This document shows positions 32,645 to 40,879 of a stretch of DNA of 64,000 nucleotides, piece after piece (the stretch's first letter is position 1; every line of letters begins with the position of its first letter). Position numbers and translations under genes: made by a program. The DNA is from Solirubrobacter taibaiensis. GTDB lineage: Bacteria; Actinomycetota; Thermoleophilia; Solirubrobacterales; Solirubrobacteraceae. Under the pieces are notes generated by a model. That model ran no database searches. It worked only from the letters and a program-made list of their open reading frames with translations, and had not been told where the DNA came from. The DNA lies in NCBI GenBank assembly GCA_027587225.1, contig JAPDDQ010000003.1:62001-126000 (forward strand), given 5' to 3'.

Positions 32645-34570
32645 ATGCGTAGGGTTCGACGAGGGAGCGCGCTGGTCGGTGCGCTTGGCTTGGCGGCGGC
32701 GTTCACGCCGGCGTCGGCGGGGGCGCAGGTAGCCCCAGTGGTGTCGCCGCAAGTGGTGCACACTGGAACGGCACCGACGGGCTATGAAGTCACGTTCCGG
32801 GTCTCAGACCCAGCCGCGCGGCGGATGCGAATCAAGGGCGAGTGGTACTTCTCGAGCGCGGCGGACATCGCGGCGGCGTCTGCGCCCCCGAACCTTCCGT
32901 CGAACAACCCGAACCCGCGCCCGCCGTCGCAGTGGCGGCCTGGTGACTTCCCAATCGGCTCGCCGAACAACGCCGGTGCCAACTGGCCCGTGAGCGACTT
33001 GGTCAAGGACGCCAACGGCGTCTGGTCGTTCACGACACCGCTGCCGTCCGGCTGGTTCACCTACCAGCTCTTCAAGGACTGCGACGCGGCCGCGCCCGAC
33101 CTCAGCGGATGCACGCCGCTGTCGGACCCGTCGAACCCGCCGTGGAACACCGTGGGAACGATCGAGCGCACGAGCCAGGTGTACGTGCCGTCCGATCCCG
33201 CGTTCGGCACCGAGGATCTCTCGTGGCAGGCGCCGGCCCCGGCCGACAAGCGCGGGAAGATCGCTAGCATTCTCTATCCGTCGCCGTTGTCGACCAATCC
33301 GGTCGGCAACCACTACGCGGCGGTCTACCTCCCACCCGGCTATGACCCCAACCGGGAGACGCCTTACCCGCTCTACGTCCTGACCCACGGTGGCGGCGGC
33401 AACGAGGTCAACTGGTCCACCCAGGGCGCGATGGGACCGATCGTGGACAACCTGCTCGCCGCGGGGAAGATCCAGCCCGCGGTCATCGTGATGCCCAACA
33501 ACAACGCGCTCGCGGCGCCGGGCTACGCCTCCGACGTGCCCAACGCCCTCGTGCCGTACATGGAGTCGAACTACAACGTCTCCAAGCTGCCCAGCGGCCG
33601 GGCGGCATCCGGACTTTCGGGCGGCGCCCGGGCGCTGAACGACATCCTCTTCGGCAACACGACCGCGTTCGGCTATTACGGCATCTGGTCGATCCCGGGC
33701 AACGTTCCTGATGCGGGCGCCCCGGCCTACGCCAACCCCGCGCTGAAGGCACTCCTCGGGCTCGAGGTCGTGAACGGCATCCAGGACATCGGCGCCAACG
33801 CCGGCCCGTTCAGCACGGCCATGCAGCAGCGGCTGACCGCGGCGGGAATTCCCTTCCGCAACTACAGCGTCAACGGCGGACACAACTGGGCCTACTGGCG
33901 TCTGATCCTGCGCGACTTCTTGACCAACGTGGCGTTCCGCGCGACCAAGACCGACGTGGCCGCCAATGCAGGGACGCGCACCGTCACCGCCTCTGTCGTG
34001 CCCGCTACTGCCGAACCGGCCGTCCCTACAGGCACGGTGCAGTTCCTGGCCGGTGGCCAGCCGCTCGGCGCTCCGGTGACGCTCGTGGCGGGCAAGGCGT
34101 CGCTCGTGGTTCCCTCGACCGTCGGGGCGAGCTCGGTCACGGCGTCCTACGGCGGCGACACGCTCTACAACGCGAGCTCCGGGTCGACCGCGTACTCCGC
34201 CTCAAGTACGAACGGCACAGTTGGCGGTTCGGTGCCCGCCACGTTGTCGCTGTCGCTGGGTGCACCGGCGTCATTCGGGGCGTTCGTCCCAGGCCGGGAT
34301 GGGACCTACTCCGCGCAGAGCACGGCGAACGTGATCTCCACCGCGGGGGACGCGGCGCTGACCGTGTCCGATCCCGGCCATCTGGCCAACGGCGCATTCG
34401 CGCTCGCTGATCCGCTGGTGGTGTCCCTCAGCAAGTCCTCGTGGACGGCGCCGGTCGCCAACGATCCGGTGACGATCGCCTTCAGCCAGCACATCGGGGC
34501 CACGCAGGCGCTGCGCACCGGGTCCTACAGCAAGACGCTCACGTTCACGTTGTCGACCACGACGCCGTGA
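32645..34570 (+). CDS. Exported Fes-type esterase with Ig-like and TLSTTTP modules (paralogue C)
   Basis: 641 aa from ATG 32645, seven bases after GAGGAG (an ATG at 32639 is too close). Signal peptide to AGAQ, E-set domain (GYEVTFRVSDPAARRMRIKGEWYF), esterase domain with Ser325 in SGLSGGARA (the second Ala of the usual S-A-G-G replaced by Gly) and His in NGGHNWAYWR. Ig repeat (PTGTVQFLAGGQPLGAPVTL), then a shortened C-terminal module (nt 34223-34567). The oxyanion region lacks the Asn-Phe-Asn of its paralogues (VIVMPNNNAL instead of VVATNFNG), so its substrate range may differ. Confidence 0.9.
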   Translation: MRRVRRGSALVGALGLAAAFTPASAGAQVAPVVSPQVVHTGTAPTGYEVTFRVSDPAARRMRIKGEWYFSSAADIAAASAPPNLPSNNPNPRPPSQWRPGDFPIGSPNNAGANWPVSDLVKDANGVWSFTTPLPSGWFTYQLFKDCDAAAPDLSGCTPLSDPSNPPWNTVGTIERTSQVYVPSDPAFGTEDLSWQAPAPADKRGKIASILYPSPLSTNPVGNHYAAVYLPPGYDPNRETPYPLYVLTHGGGGNEVNWSTQGAMGPIVDNLLAAGKIQPAVIVMPNNNALAAPGYASDVPNALVPYMESNYNVSKLPSGRAASGLSGGARALNDILFGNTTAFGYYGIWSIPGNVPDAGAPAYANPALKALLGLEVVNGIQDIGANAGPFSTAMQQRLTAAGIPFRNYSVNGGHNWAYWRLILRDFLTNVAFRATKTDVAANAGTRTVTASVVPATAEPAVPTGTVQFLAGGQPLGAPVTLVAGKASLVVPSTVGASSVTASYGGDTLYNASSGSTAYSASSTNGTVGGSVPATLSLSLGAPASFGAFVPGRDGTYSAQSTANVISTAGDAALTVSDPGHLANGAFALADPLVVSLSKSSWTAPVANDPVTIAFSQHIGATQALRTGSYSKTLTFTLSTTTP

Positions 34571-34602
34571 CCGTTCGGCTACCGAGAGGGGTGAGGAAAG
34601 AG

Positions 34603-36819
34603 ATGCACTATGCCGTGCCTACGAGCCCGGGTGTGCTGATGGCGATCCGACCGCGAGCGGTGCTGATGCTGGCCACGGTGCTCGTGGTCGTGCTGTCGCT
34701 CGTCGCTGCCGCAACGGCAAGCGCGCAGAGTGCGCCGCCGATCACGCCGGGCGCGAAGTGGCAAGACATCCCGGATCTCGGCGTGACCGGGAGCCACACG
34801 TACATGTACACGCCGTCGGCGCTCTTTGACCCGGCGCCGATGTTGACGCCGGTGCTGTTCGTGTACAGCAACACCGGATATGCGTCGCAGGACGCCGCAT
34901 GGACGGCGCTTTCCAATGCGGGGCTGGTCGCCCGCGCCGAGGCTGACCACGCGGTGCTGATCGTCCAAAACCCGGTCGCCGGCGGGGTGTGGAGTGCCGC
35001 CGACCTCAGCGTCTACGACGGCGTCATGCACTACATCTGGGGCGCGAACACCGCCGCCAGCGGTAAGCCGGCACTGAGCTACTACCGGCTCAACTACCTG
35101 GTCGGCGAGGGCGCCGGAGCGAGCTTCATCAACCAGTACATGACCGTCGCGCCCCAGGTGTACCGCGTCGCGGGCGTGGCGACGTTCGGCGGCGCCATGC
35201 CTGACGTGACGGCCGGCTCCGCCGTGCCCGCCTACCTGGTCGGCGCGTCGGACAAGGCCGTCAGCTTCTACAAGGGTGCCAATGGCGTAAACCGGACCTC
35301 GGGTGCGAACACCTTCTACAACAGCGCCAACGAGGCCAAGCAGGTCATCGTCTCCGGCGCCTCCAACACATCCTTCGACCGGGCGCTGCTCGACGACGCC
35401 TACGAGTCGCTGTTCCGCTACACGACGCGTCAGGCGCTCACCACCGCGGTCTACCAGAACAACGGCGACACGATTGAGGACTTCACCCTCATGCAGCGGC
35501 CGAACCTGGCCAAGCTGAACCTGACGCAGCGCCTGGTCAGCGGCGCTGACACCGGGACGACCGGCCAGCCCCGCTGGTACGAGTGGATCCCGAACGAGGT
35601 GCTCGCCGGGATGGAGTCCGGCTCGACCAAGAAGTACCCGCTCGTGATCGACCTGCACGGCGGCGGCGACCACGAGATCTACGAGGCCGAGAGCAACGGC
35701 TGGATGGAGGTCGCGGGCACCAAGAAGGTGATCGTCGTGGCGCCGTTCGACGGGGCCGTGACGCCGACAATGAACATGCTCGCCGCGATCAAGGCCAAGT
35801 ATCCCGTCGACCTGTCGCGGATCTACGTCACGGGCTTCTCCCGGGGCGCGGCCGGCACGTGGGCACTCACGAACGCCTTTCCCGACCAGTTCGCGGGAGT
35901 CGCGCCGATGTCCTCGCCCAGCGGGAACACGAACCTCCCGGCGCTCCCGCAGTGGAACGACAAGATCGACCTGCCGATGTGGTTCTCGGTCAACAGCATC
36001 GAGTACGCCGCGCTCGACAAGACCCAGACCCCGTACCGGATCAGACAGTTCTGGCTGCGGAACCTCAACACCATGATGGACCTCAACGGCATCAAGATTC
36101 CGCCGTTGAACGCGATTCCGTGGACCACGAGCGACTTCGTGACGTACCCGCTCTACGGCTTCCCGATTCCCGAGCAGCGGTCGATTCCCACCAAGTGGGG
36201 GTTCCCGATCACCGTCGGCACCCTGCGAAACGCCTACGGCATTCCGCTCATGGAGCTCGCCGCCGCTCAGGGCCTCGAGCACACGCACTACATGCCGCTC
36301 GCCGGCGTCGCCTGGGACTTCCTGAGCAAGTACTCGCGCGACCCGGTGACCAAGGAACTGCACATCCTCACCGAAACGCCTGCGTCTGGCTCGGTAGGCG
36401 GCACCGTCCCCGCGACCCTCTCACTGACGTTGGGCTCGCCCGCACAGCTCGGCACGTTCACGCCGGGTGTCACGAGGACGTACGAGGCGTCGACGTCGGC
36501 GAGCGTGACCTCGACGGCGGGAGACGCGACATTGAGCGTGTCCGATTCGAGCGGCACCGCCACCGGACACCTCGTCAACGGGGCGTTCTCGTTGCCGCAG
36601 TTCCTGCAGGCACGGGCGCGCAATGCGACCAACACCGGGACGGCGTTCAACAACGTCGGCTCCAGTGCCTCGCCGCTGAACCTCTTGACCTACGGCGGGC
36701 CGGTCTCCAACGACCAGGTGTCGCTGCAGTTCAGCCAGCTGGTCAACTCGACCGACCCGCTGCGCACCGGCGCCTACAGCAAGGCGCTCACGTTCACGTT
36801 GTCCACCACGACTCCATGA
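34603..36819 (+). CDS. Exported tandem alpha/beta-hydrolase (PHB-depolymerase/feruloyl-esterase-like) with TLSTTTP module, copy 1
   Basis: 738 aa from an ATG after GTGAGGAAAG. Signal peptide to TASAQS. N-half (about 45-270) has the hydrolase strand order (PMLTPVLFVYSNTGYASQDAAW), but the nucleophile elbow reads GEGAG with Gly170 where Ser belongs, so it is probably inactive. C-half (about 320-590) is active-looking: PLVIDLHGGGDHEIYEAESNGW, KVIVVAPF, Ser413 in GFSRGA, and late His in THYMP. The C-terminal module (nt 36397-36816) is of the long NNVGSSASPLNLLTYGGP subtype, like 28413 and 56326. It lies 32 bp after paralogue C and is probably cotranscribed. Confidence 0.87.
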   Translation: MHYAVPTSPGVLMAIRPRAVLMLATVLVVVLSLVAAATASAQSAPPITPGAKWQDIPDLGVTGSHTYMYTPSALFDPAPMLTPVLFVYSNTGYASQDAAWTALSNAGLVARAEADHAVLIVQNPVAGGVWSAADLSVYDGVMHYIWGANTAASGKPALSYYRLNYLVGEGAGASFINQYMTVAPQVYRVAGVATFGGAMPDVTAGSAVPAYLVGASDKAVSFYKGANGVNRTSGANTFYNSANEAKQVIVSGASNTSFDRALLDDAYESLFRYTTRQALTTAVYQNNGDTIEDFTLMQRPNLAKLNLTQRLVSGADTGTTGQPRWYEWIPNEVLAGMESGSTKKYPLVIDLHGGGDHEIYEAESNGWMEVAGTKKVIVVAPFDGAVTPTMNMLAAIKAKYPVDLSRIYVTGFSRGAAGTWALTNAFPDQFAGVAPMSSPSGNTNLPALPQWNDKIDLPMWFSVNSIEYAALDKTQTPYRIRQFWLRNLNTMMDLNGIKIPPLNAIPWTTSDFVTYPLYGFPIPEQRSIPTKWGFPITVGTLRNAYGIPLMELAAAQGLEHTHYMPLAGVAWDFLSKYSRDPVTKELHILTETPASGSVGGTVPATLSLTLGSPAQLGTFTPGVTRTYEASTSASVTSTAGDATLSVSDSSGTATGHLVNGAFSLPQFLQARARNATNTGTAFNNVGSSASPLNLLTYGGPVSNDQVSLQFSQLVNSTDPLRTGAYSKALTFTLSTTTP

Positions 36820-36825
36820 GCACGG

Positions 36826-36854
36826 GCCGCGGCGCGCGACGTGCGCGCCGCGGC
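36826..36854 (+). terminator. Strong GC hairpin, second copy
   Basis: GCCGCGGCGCGC, 5-nt loop, GCGCGCCGCGGC, seven bases after the stop; stem identical to 30483-30512. Confidence 0.65.
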
Positions 36855-36937
36855 TCCGAACGACCGCATTTCGAGAGGACTCGACGGGAGTCGGGTCCGA
36901 GGACTAGTCCCCTGACGGGGCAAGGAGAGGCAGACAG

Positions 36938-38887
36938 ATGCTCAAGGCTCTACGAACGAGCGCGATGGTCATCGCGCTCACGCTCGCGGCGGCGATCTCG
37001 CCGGCGTTGGCGGGTGCACAGGCGCCGCCCGACACATCACCGGTGATCACGCATACCGGCACGGCTCCGACCGGATATACCGTGACGTTCCGCTTCTATG
37101 CGCCGGCGGCGACCGGCGTGAAGGTCCGCGGAGAGTGGGGTCTGCGCAGCGTTGCGAGCGCGACCACCCTGCCGCCGTCGCAGTACCAGCCGGGCGACTT
37201 CTTCAACGAAGCGCTCGTAAACGAGATGACTCTGGATTCCGCAACGGGTGTCTGGTCGTGGACGACGCCGTTGCCGCCCGGTACATGGAGCTACCAGTTC
37301 CAGCCGACGCCTTGCACGGCGTGCCCGGCGCCGTACATCCAGGACCCGGCGAACCCGACGTTCAACCAGGTCGGCAGCGCGTACACGGGCTCCTACGAGC
37401 CACTCAGCCAGGTCTACGTGCCGCGCGATGCAGCGTTCAGTCCGGTCGGTGACGGTCGCCCGGAGCAGGCACCCGTGCCGGTCGCTCAGCGGGGCAAGCA
37501 GGAGACCCTGCGCTACACGTCACCGGGCACGACGACGTGCAACACAGTCGTTCAGTGCAGCAGCCCGGCGGGCCAGCACGACATCGCGGTCTACACGCCT
37601 CCCGGATACGACCCCAACCGCGCGGTCAAGTACCCGACGCTCTATCTGAGTCATGGCGGCGGCGGCAACGAGATCGACTGGTTCACGCAGGGCGCCGCGA
37701 ACGAGATCATGGACAACCTGATCAACAGCGGGCGAGTGCAGCCCCTCGTCGTGGTCGCGACCGACTTCAACGGGCAGCCGGCGATCAACGGCTCGTCTGA
37801 GGAGTTCTACGCGCGTGACCTAATCGCCAACGTCTTCCCGCTGCTCGAGTCCCGTTACAACATCTCGCCGCTTCCGAACGATCGCTCGTTCGGCGGGCTC
37901 TCCGCGGGTGGTGCCCGCACGGGGCGCCTGCTGTTCCAGTATCCGGAGACGTTCGGGTACTACGCGAGCTGGAGCTCCACCGGCGCGTTCGGTCCGACCA
38001 TCGACATGAGCAACCCCGGCGCTCGCACGCGCCTCGCGCTGCACGTCGGCATCGGCCGACAGGACCCGGGCGTTGAGCGCCACCAGGGTCTGGCACGGCT
38101 CGCTACCACGGACATCCCGTTCACGCGCGATGACGTCAACGGCGTCCACAGCTGGGACGTGTGGCGCCAGCTCCTCGTGTTCTACATGACCAAGGTCTCG
38201 TTCCGGCACACCACAACGGCGGTGTCCACGAGCGGCACGACCGCAACGGCGACGGTCAAGAACTCGACGAACGAGCCGACCGCGCCCACCGGAACGGTGC
38301 AGTTCTCTGCCGGAGGCCAGCCGATCGGCTCGCCGGTGCCGGTCGTTGGCGGCAAGGCGACGTTGACGATCCCGTCTACGGCTGGTGCATCGTCGATCAC
38401 CGCCACGTACAGCGGCGACTCGCTCTACAACACCAGCGCAGCCACCGCCGCGTACGCAGCGACGAGCACCACCGGCACGGTCGGCGGCACGGTGTCGGCG
38501 ACCCTGTCGCTCACGCTCGGCACGCCGGCGTCGTTCGGGCCGTTCACGCCGGGCACGGCAAAGGACTACCTCGCCTCCACAACGGCGACCGTGGTCTCCA
38601 CCGCGGGTGATGCGACGCTGAGCGTGGCGGACCCGAGCAGCATTGCCACGGGGCGTCTGGTCAACGGGAACTTCTCGCTGCCGCAGACGCTGCAGGCAGG
38701 CGTGGGCACCGTGTTCGCGCCGGTCGGAGGGACTTCGGCACCGACGCTGCTCAAGAGCTGGACGGCGCCGACTTCCAACGAGTCCGTGACCGTCGCGTTC
38801 AAGCAGCCGATCGCGGCGAACGACGCGCTGCGCACCGGCACCTACAGCAAGACGCTCACGTTCACGCTGTCGACCACGCAGCCGTAG
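36938..38887 (+). CDS. Exported Fes-type esterase with Ig-like and TLSTTQP module (paralogue D)
   Basis: 649 aa; ATG follows AAGGAGAGG. Signal peptide to AGAQ, E-set domain (GYTVTFRFYAPAATGVKVRGEWGL), esterase with Ser322 (FGGLSAGGARTG) and His (NGVHSWDVWR), Ig repeat (PTGTVQFSAGGQPIGSPVPV), and C-terminal module (nt 38482-38884, short subtype, ending TLSTTQP instead of TLSTTTP). Last gene of the array; a 312-bp gene-free gap follows. Confidence 0.9.
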   Translation: MLKALRTSAMVIALTLAAAISPALAGAQAPPDTSPVITHTGTAPTGYTVTFRFYAPAATGVKVRGEWGLRSVASATTLPPSQYQPGDFFNEALVNEMTLDSATGVWSWTTPLPPGTWSYQFQPTPCTACPAPYIQDPANPTFNQVGSAYTGSYEPLSQVYVPRDAAFSPVGDGRPEQAPVPVAQRGKQETLRYTSPGTTTCNTVVQCSSPAGQHDIAVYTPPGYDPNRAVKYPTLYLSHGGGGNEIDWFTQGAANEIMDNLINSGRVQPLVVVATDFNGQPAINGSSEEFYARDLIANVFPLLESRYNISPLPNDRSFGGLSAGGARTGRLLFQYPETFGYYASWSSTGAFGPTIDMSNPGARTRLALHVGIGRQDPGVERHQGLARLATTDIPFTRDDVNGVHSWDVWRQLLVFYMTKVSFRHTTTAVSTSGTTATATVKNSTNEPTAPTGTVQFSAGGQPIGSPVPVVGGKATLTIPSTAGASSITATYSGDSLYNTSAATAAYAATSTTGTVGGTVSATLSLTLGTPASFGPFTPGTAKDYLASTTATVVSTAGDATLSVADPSSIATGRLVNGNFSLPQTLQAGVGTVFAPVGGTSAPTLLKSWTAPTSNESVTVAFKQPIAANDALRTGTYSKTLTFTLSTTQP

Positions 38888-39199
38888 GAAGCTGCGTTTT
38901 CCAGCGCTGACGCGCTGATACGCGCGGTCTGGGGCACTCTCGGGGCACATGGCCTTGGGGGTGCCCCGCTGCGTGCGGGCGTCGCCAACCAGCGCGTCGA
39001 GATCGTCCTAGCGTCGCCCGTTGATGCCGTGGACGACGTGCGCGTAGGGTCGAGGTGCCTTAGCGCGCTGTACACGACGGCTGTCCGTGCACGCCGGCTC
39101 GCAGCAGCGCGCAGCGTGAGCGTCAGCCACGCAGCGTGAGTATCAGCGCGGCCCGATCTCGATGCTCGGGCGTGTCGTCAACACGCTCCTGTGTCGGCG
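38888..39199. other. 312-bp gap after the esterase array with hairpin and direct repeat
   Basis: GGGGCAC/GTGCCCC (38942-38948 and 38961-38967) can form a terminator-like hairpin. A 20-bp unit beginning GCAGCGTGAG is repeated in tandem at 39111-39130 and 39131-39150 (16 of 20 identical). No gene seen. Confidence 0.5.
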
Positions 39200-39838
39200 T
39201 CAGGGACGGCGCACGTCACGACGAGCCCGCACGACGGTGTCGTGGACGTACTCGTCGACGTCGTCCGGGATCTCGTCCGCCTGCGCGGTGATGCGGATCG
39301 GGATGCAGATCTCGGAACCGTCGTCCGGGAGGGCCAGCGTGAAGCAGAAATTCACGATGTTGCCGCCCTTGCGTGTGATGCGGGGCACGGTGCCCGGCAA
39401 GAACGACGACGGCACCGCTTCACCGTTGATCTGGACCGGCTCGGAGGACGGGTGCGCGCGCGGGCTCTCGATCTCTTGCCCAGTCGGCCCGCACCATCGA
39501 AGGAGCGTGACGCCCTCGGAAGCCAGCGTGACGTTGACGAGCGTCTCAAGCGCTGCACGATCGCCGTCGTTGCGGATGCGAAGGCGCATCACGGGACGGA
39601 TACTGCCCGCCTCGTGGACGAGCACGCCGTCCGCGTCGGTCTCGTAGTTTGCAAGCGTCAACTCAAATGCAAGCCGGGCGCGAGCGCGAGTCGTGCGCAT
39701 GAACTCGCGATGCTCACGGGCGTTGATGATCAGCGCGACGGCGGCAACGACGACCGCCGCCGTGCTCGCATAAAACGCCGGACCGACTCCTGGGGCGCAG
39801 TTCCGACACTCGATGACCGTCGTTGCGATCGGACCCAT
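39200..39838 (-). CDS. Hypothetical single-pass membrane protein
   Basis: 212 aa from ATG 39838. One transmembrane segment near residues 20-42 (AFYASTAAVVVAAVALIINA), then a soluble beta-rich domain with MRLRIRNDGDRAALETLVNVTLASEGVTLLRW, the kind of strand pattern seen in small Ig-like domains. Not recognised. It diverges from 39966, which has the same design (short N-terminus, one membrane helix, beta domain with an RNDGD-like or NYGGP turn), so the pair may interact. Confidence 0.65.
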   Translation of the reverse strand: MGPIATTVIECRNCAPGVGPAFYASTAAVVVAAVALIINAREHREFMRTTRARARLAFELTLANYETDADGVLVHEAGSIRPVMRLRIRNDGDRAALETLVNVTLASEGVTLLRWCGPTGQEIESPRAHPSSEPVQINGEAVPSSFLPGTVPRITRKGGNIVNFCFTLALPDDGSEICIPIRITAQADEIPDDVDEYVHDTVVRARRDVRRP

Positions 39839-39965
39839 ACGTGACAGCAACGTACTCGCGCTCGCGGCAGAACCCGCTGGTATGCGGGCACGGCAAAGCG
39901 GTCGCAAGAGGCGCACGGATGGGCCACGTCATCGGCACGTCCGATGCGCCCGAGATCATCGCGCC

Positions 39966-40541
39966 ATGCTTGGGATCGACCTGCCCTCATGGAACGCAGA
40001 GGAGTGGGCTCAAGTTGCAAGTGCGTTCTTCGCTGCTGTCGCGGCCTTCGCTGCATGGGCGACGGTGTTTCGCGCGTCGCGTGATCGGCGACGCGCTTCA
40101 TGGCCCGACCTCCACGTCGAGTTCCTGGGCGACCTAGTGCGCGAGGAAGTTCGACTGACCGTCGTCAACTACGGCGGACCGGCGCGGGAGGTGCGGGTGT
40201 TCGGGGTCGCGGGCAACTTTGGCTTCGGCGGCTACACGGAGCCGAGTACCTACTGGCAACCGGGCGAGCGCCGGACGTTTCGCGTGCACGTTCCGGTGGT
40301 CGACGGCGAGAACCAGATCATGGTCGAGGGGCGCGACATGGCGAAGCGCTACATCTTTGTCTCCACCGTTGGGGGCGCGAGTTACCGATGGCGGCATTGG
40401 ACGCGAAAGCGATCGGCGGAAACCGTGTGGAGGCGCTTGTTTCCGGGGATTCCGGCCCCCGACGAGACAGGGCAAGGCCTGGTGCGAGTCGAACTCATCG
40501 AGCGCGAAGTCGCTGGGCGACTCTCGCGGACCACCTCGTGA
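39966..40541 (+). CDS. Hypothetical single-pass membrane protein
   Basis: 191 aa. WAQVASAFFAAVAAFAAWATVF (about residues 14-35) is one transmembrane helix, followed by a basic stop-transfer (RASRDRRR) and a beta domain (EVRLTVVNYGGPAREVRVFGVAG; PGERRTFRVHVP). Such anchors plus NxGxxA domains are common in uncharacterised actinobacterial proteins. It is divergent from the similar 39838 gene with 127 bp between starts. No link to the surrounding sugar genes is apparent. Confidence 0.65.
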   Translation: MLGIDLPSWNAEEWAQVASAFFAAVAAFAAWATVFRASRDRRRASWPDLHVEFLGDLVREEVRLTVVNYGGPAREVRVFGVAGNFGFGGYTEPSTYWQPGERRTFRVHVPVVDGENQIMVEGRDMAKRYIFVSTVGGASYRWRHWTRKRSAETVWRRLFPGIPAPDETGQGLVRVELIEREVAGRLSRTTS

Positions 40542-40633
40542 TCACTCGCTCGGCGCTCCGCAACGCCGCACAGCGCTTGCGGCGAGGCGCTTTGGACGCG
40601 ATCGCATCGGCGGGTCGTCAGCGCCAACGAACG

Positions 40634-40858
40634 TCAGTCGTCGCCGCCCTGGACAGAGACACACGCCAGGACGAACAGCGCCCGGCCGACGTCCGTGTCA
40701 ACCAGCAGGAGCCGGCCTTCGTGGTCGTTGTCGACGAGGACGGTGACGTTCCCCTCCGGCGACGACGGTCGTAAGACGGCGCGCATTCGCCCAGCCGCGA
40801 TAGGAACGTTCACGCGACTGGGCAGACGAAACCAGATGACGTCACGCGGGAGCGGCAC
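40634..40858 (-). CDS. Possible small hypothetical protein
   Basis: 74 aa from a GTG: LPRDVIWFRLPSRVNVPIAAGRMRAVLRPSSPEGNVTVLVDNDHEGRLLLVDTDVGRALFVLACVSV. The composition is protein-like, with alternating hydrophobic strands, unlike the Arg-rich shadows around it. No clear ribosome site. It occupies most of the 338-bp gap 40542-40879, which otherwise shows nothing. Confidence 0.35.
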   Translation of the reverse strand: MPLPRDVIWFRLPSRVNVPIAAGRMRAVLRPSSPEGNVTVLVDNDHEGRLLLVDTDVGRALFVLACVSVQGGDD

Positions 40859-40879
40859 GAGCCGTCGTTCGCTGGGTCA

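Noticed and set aside
34603-36819. Naming the tandem hydrolases as PHB depolymerases
   Set aside because: Only the general esterase fold and G-x-S-x-G are visible; no substrate-binding features specific for polyhydroxybutyrate, and the regulon context points to carbohydrate esters.
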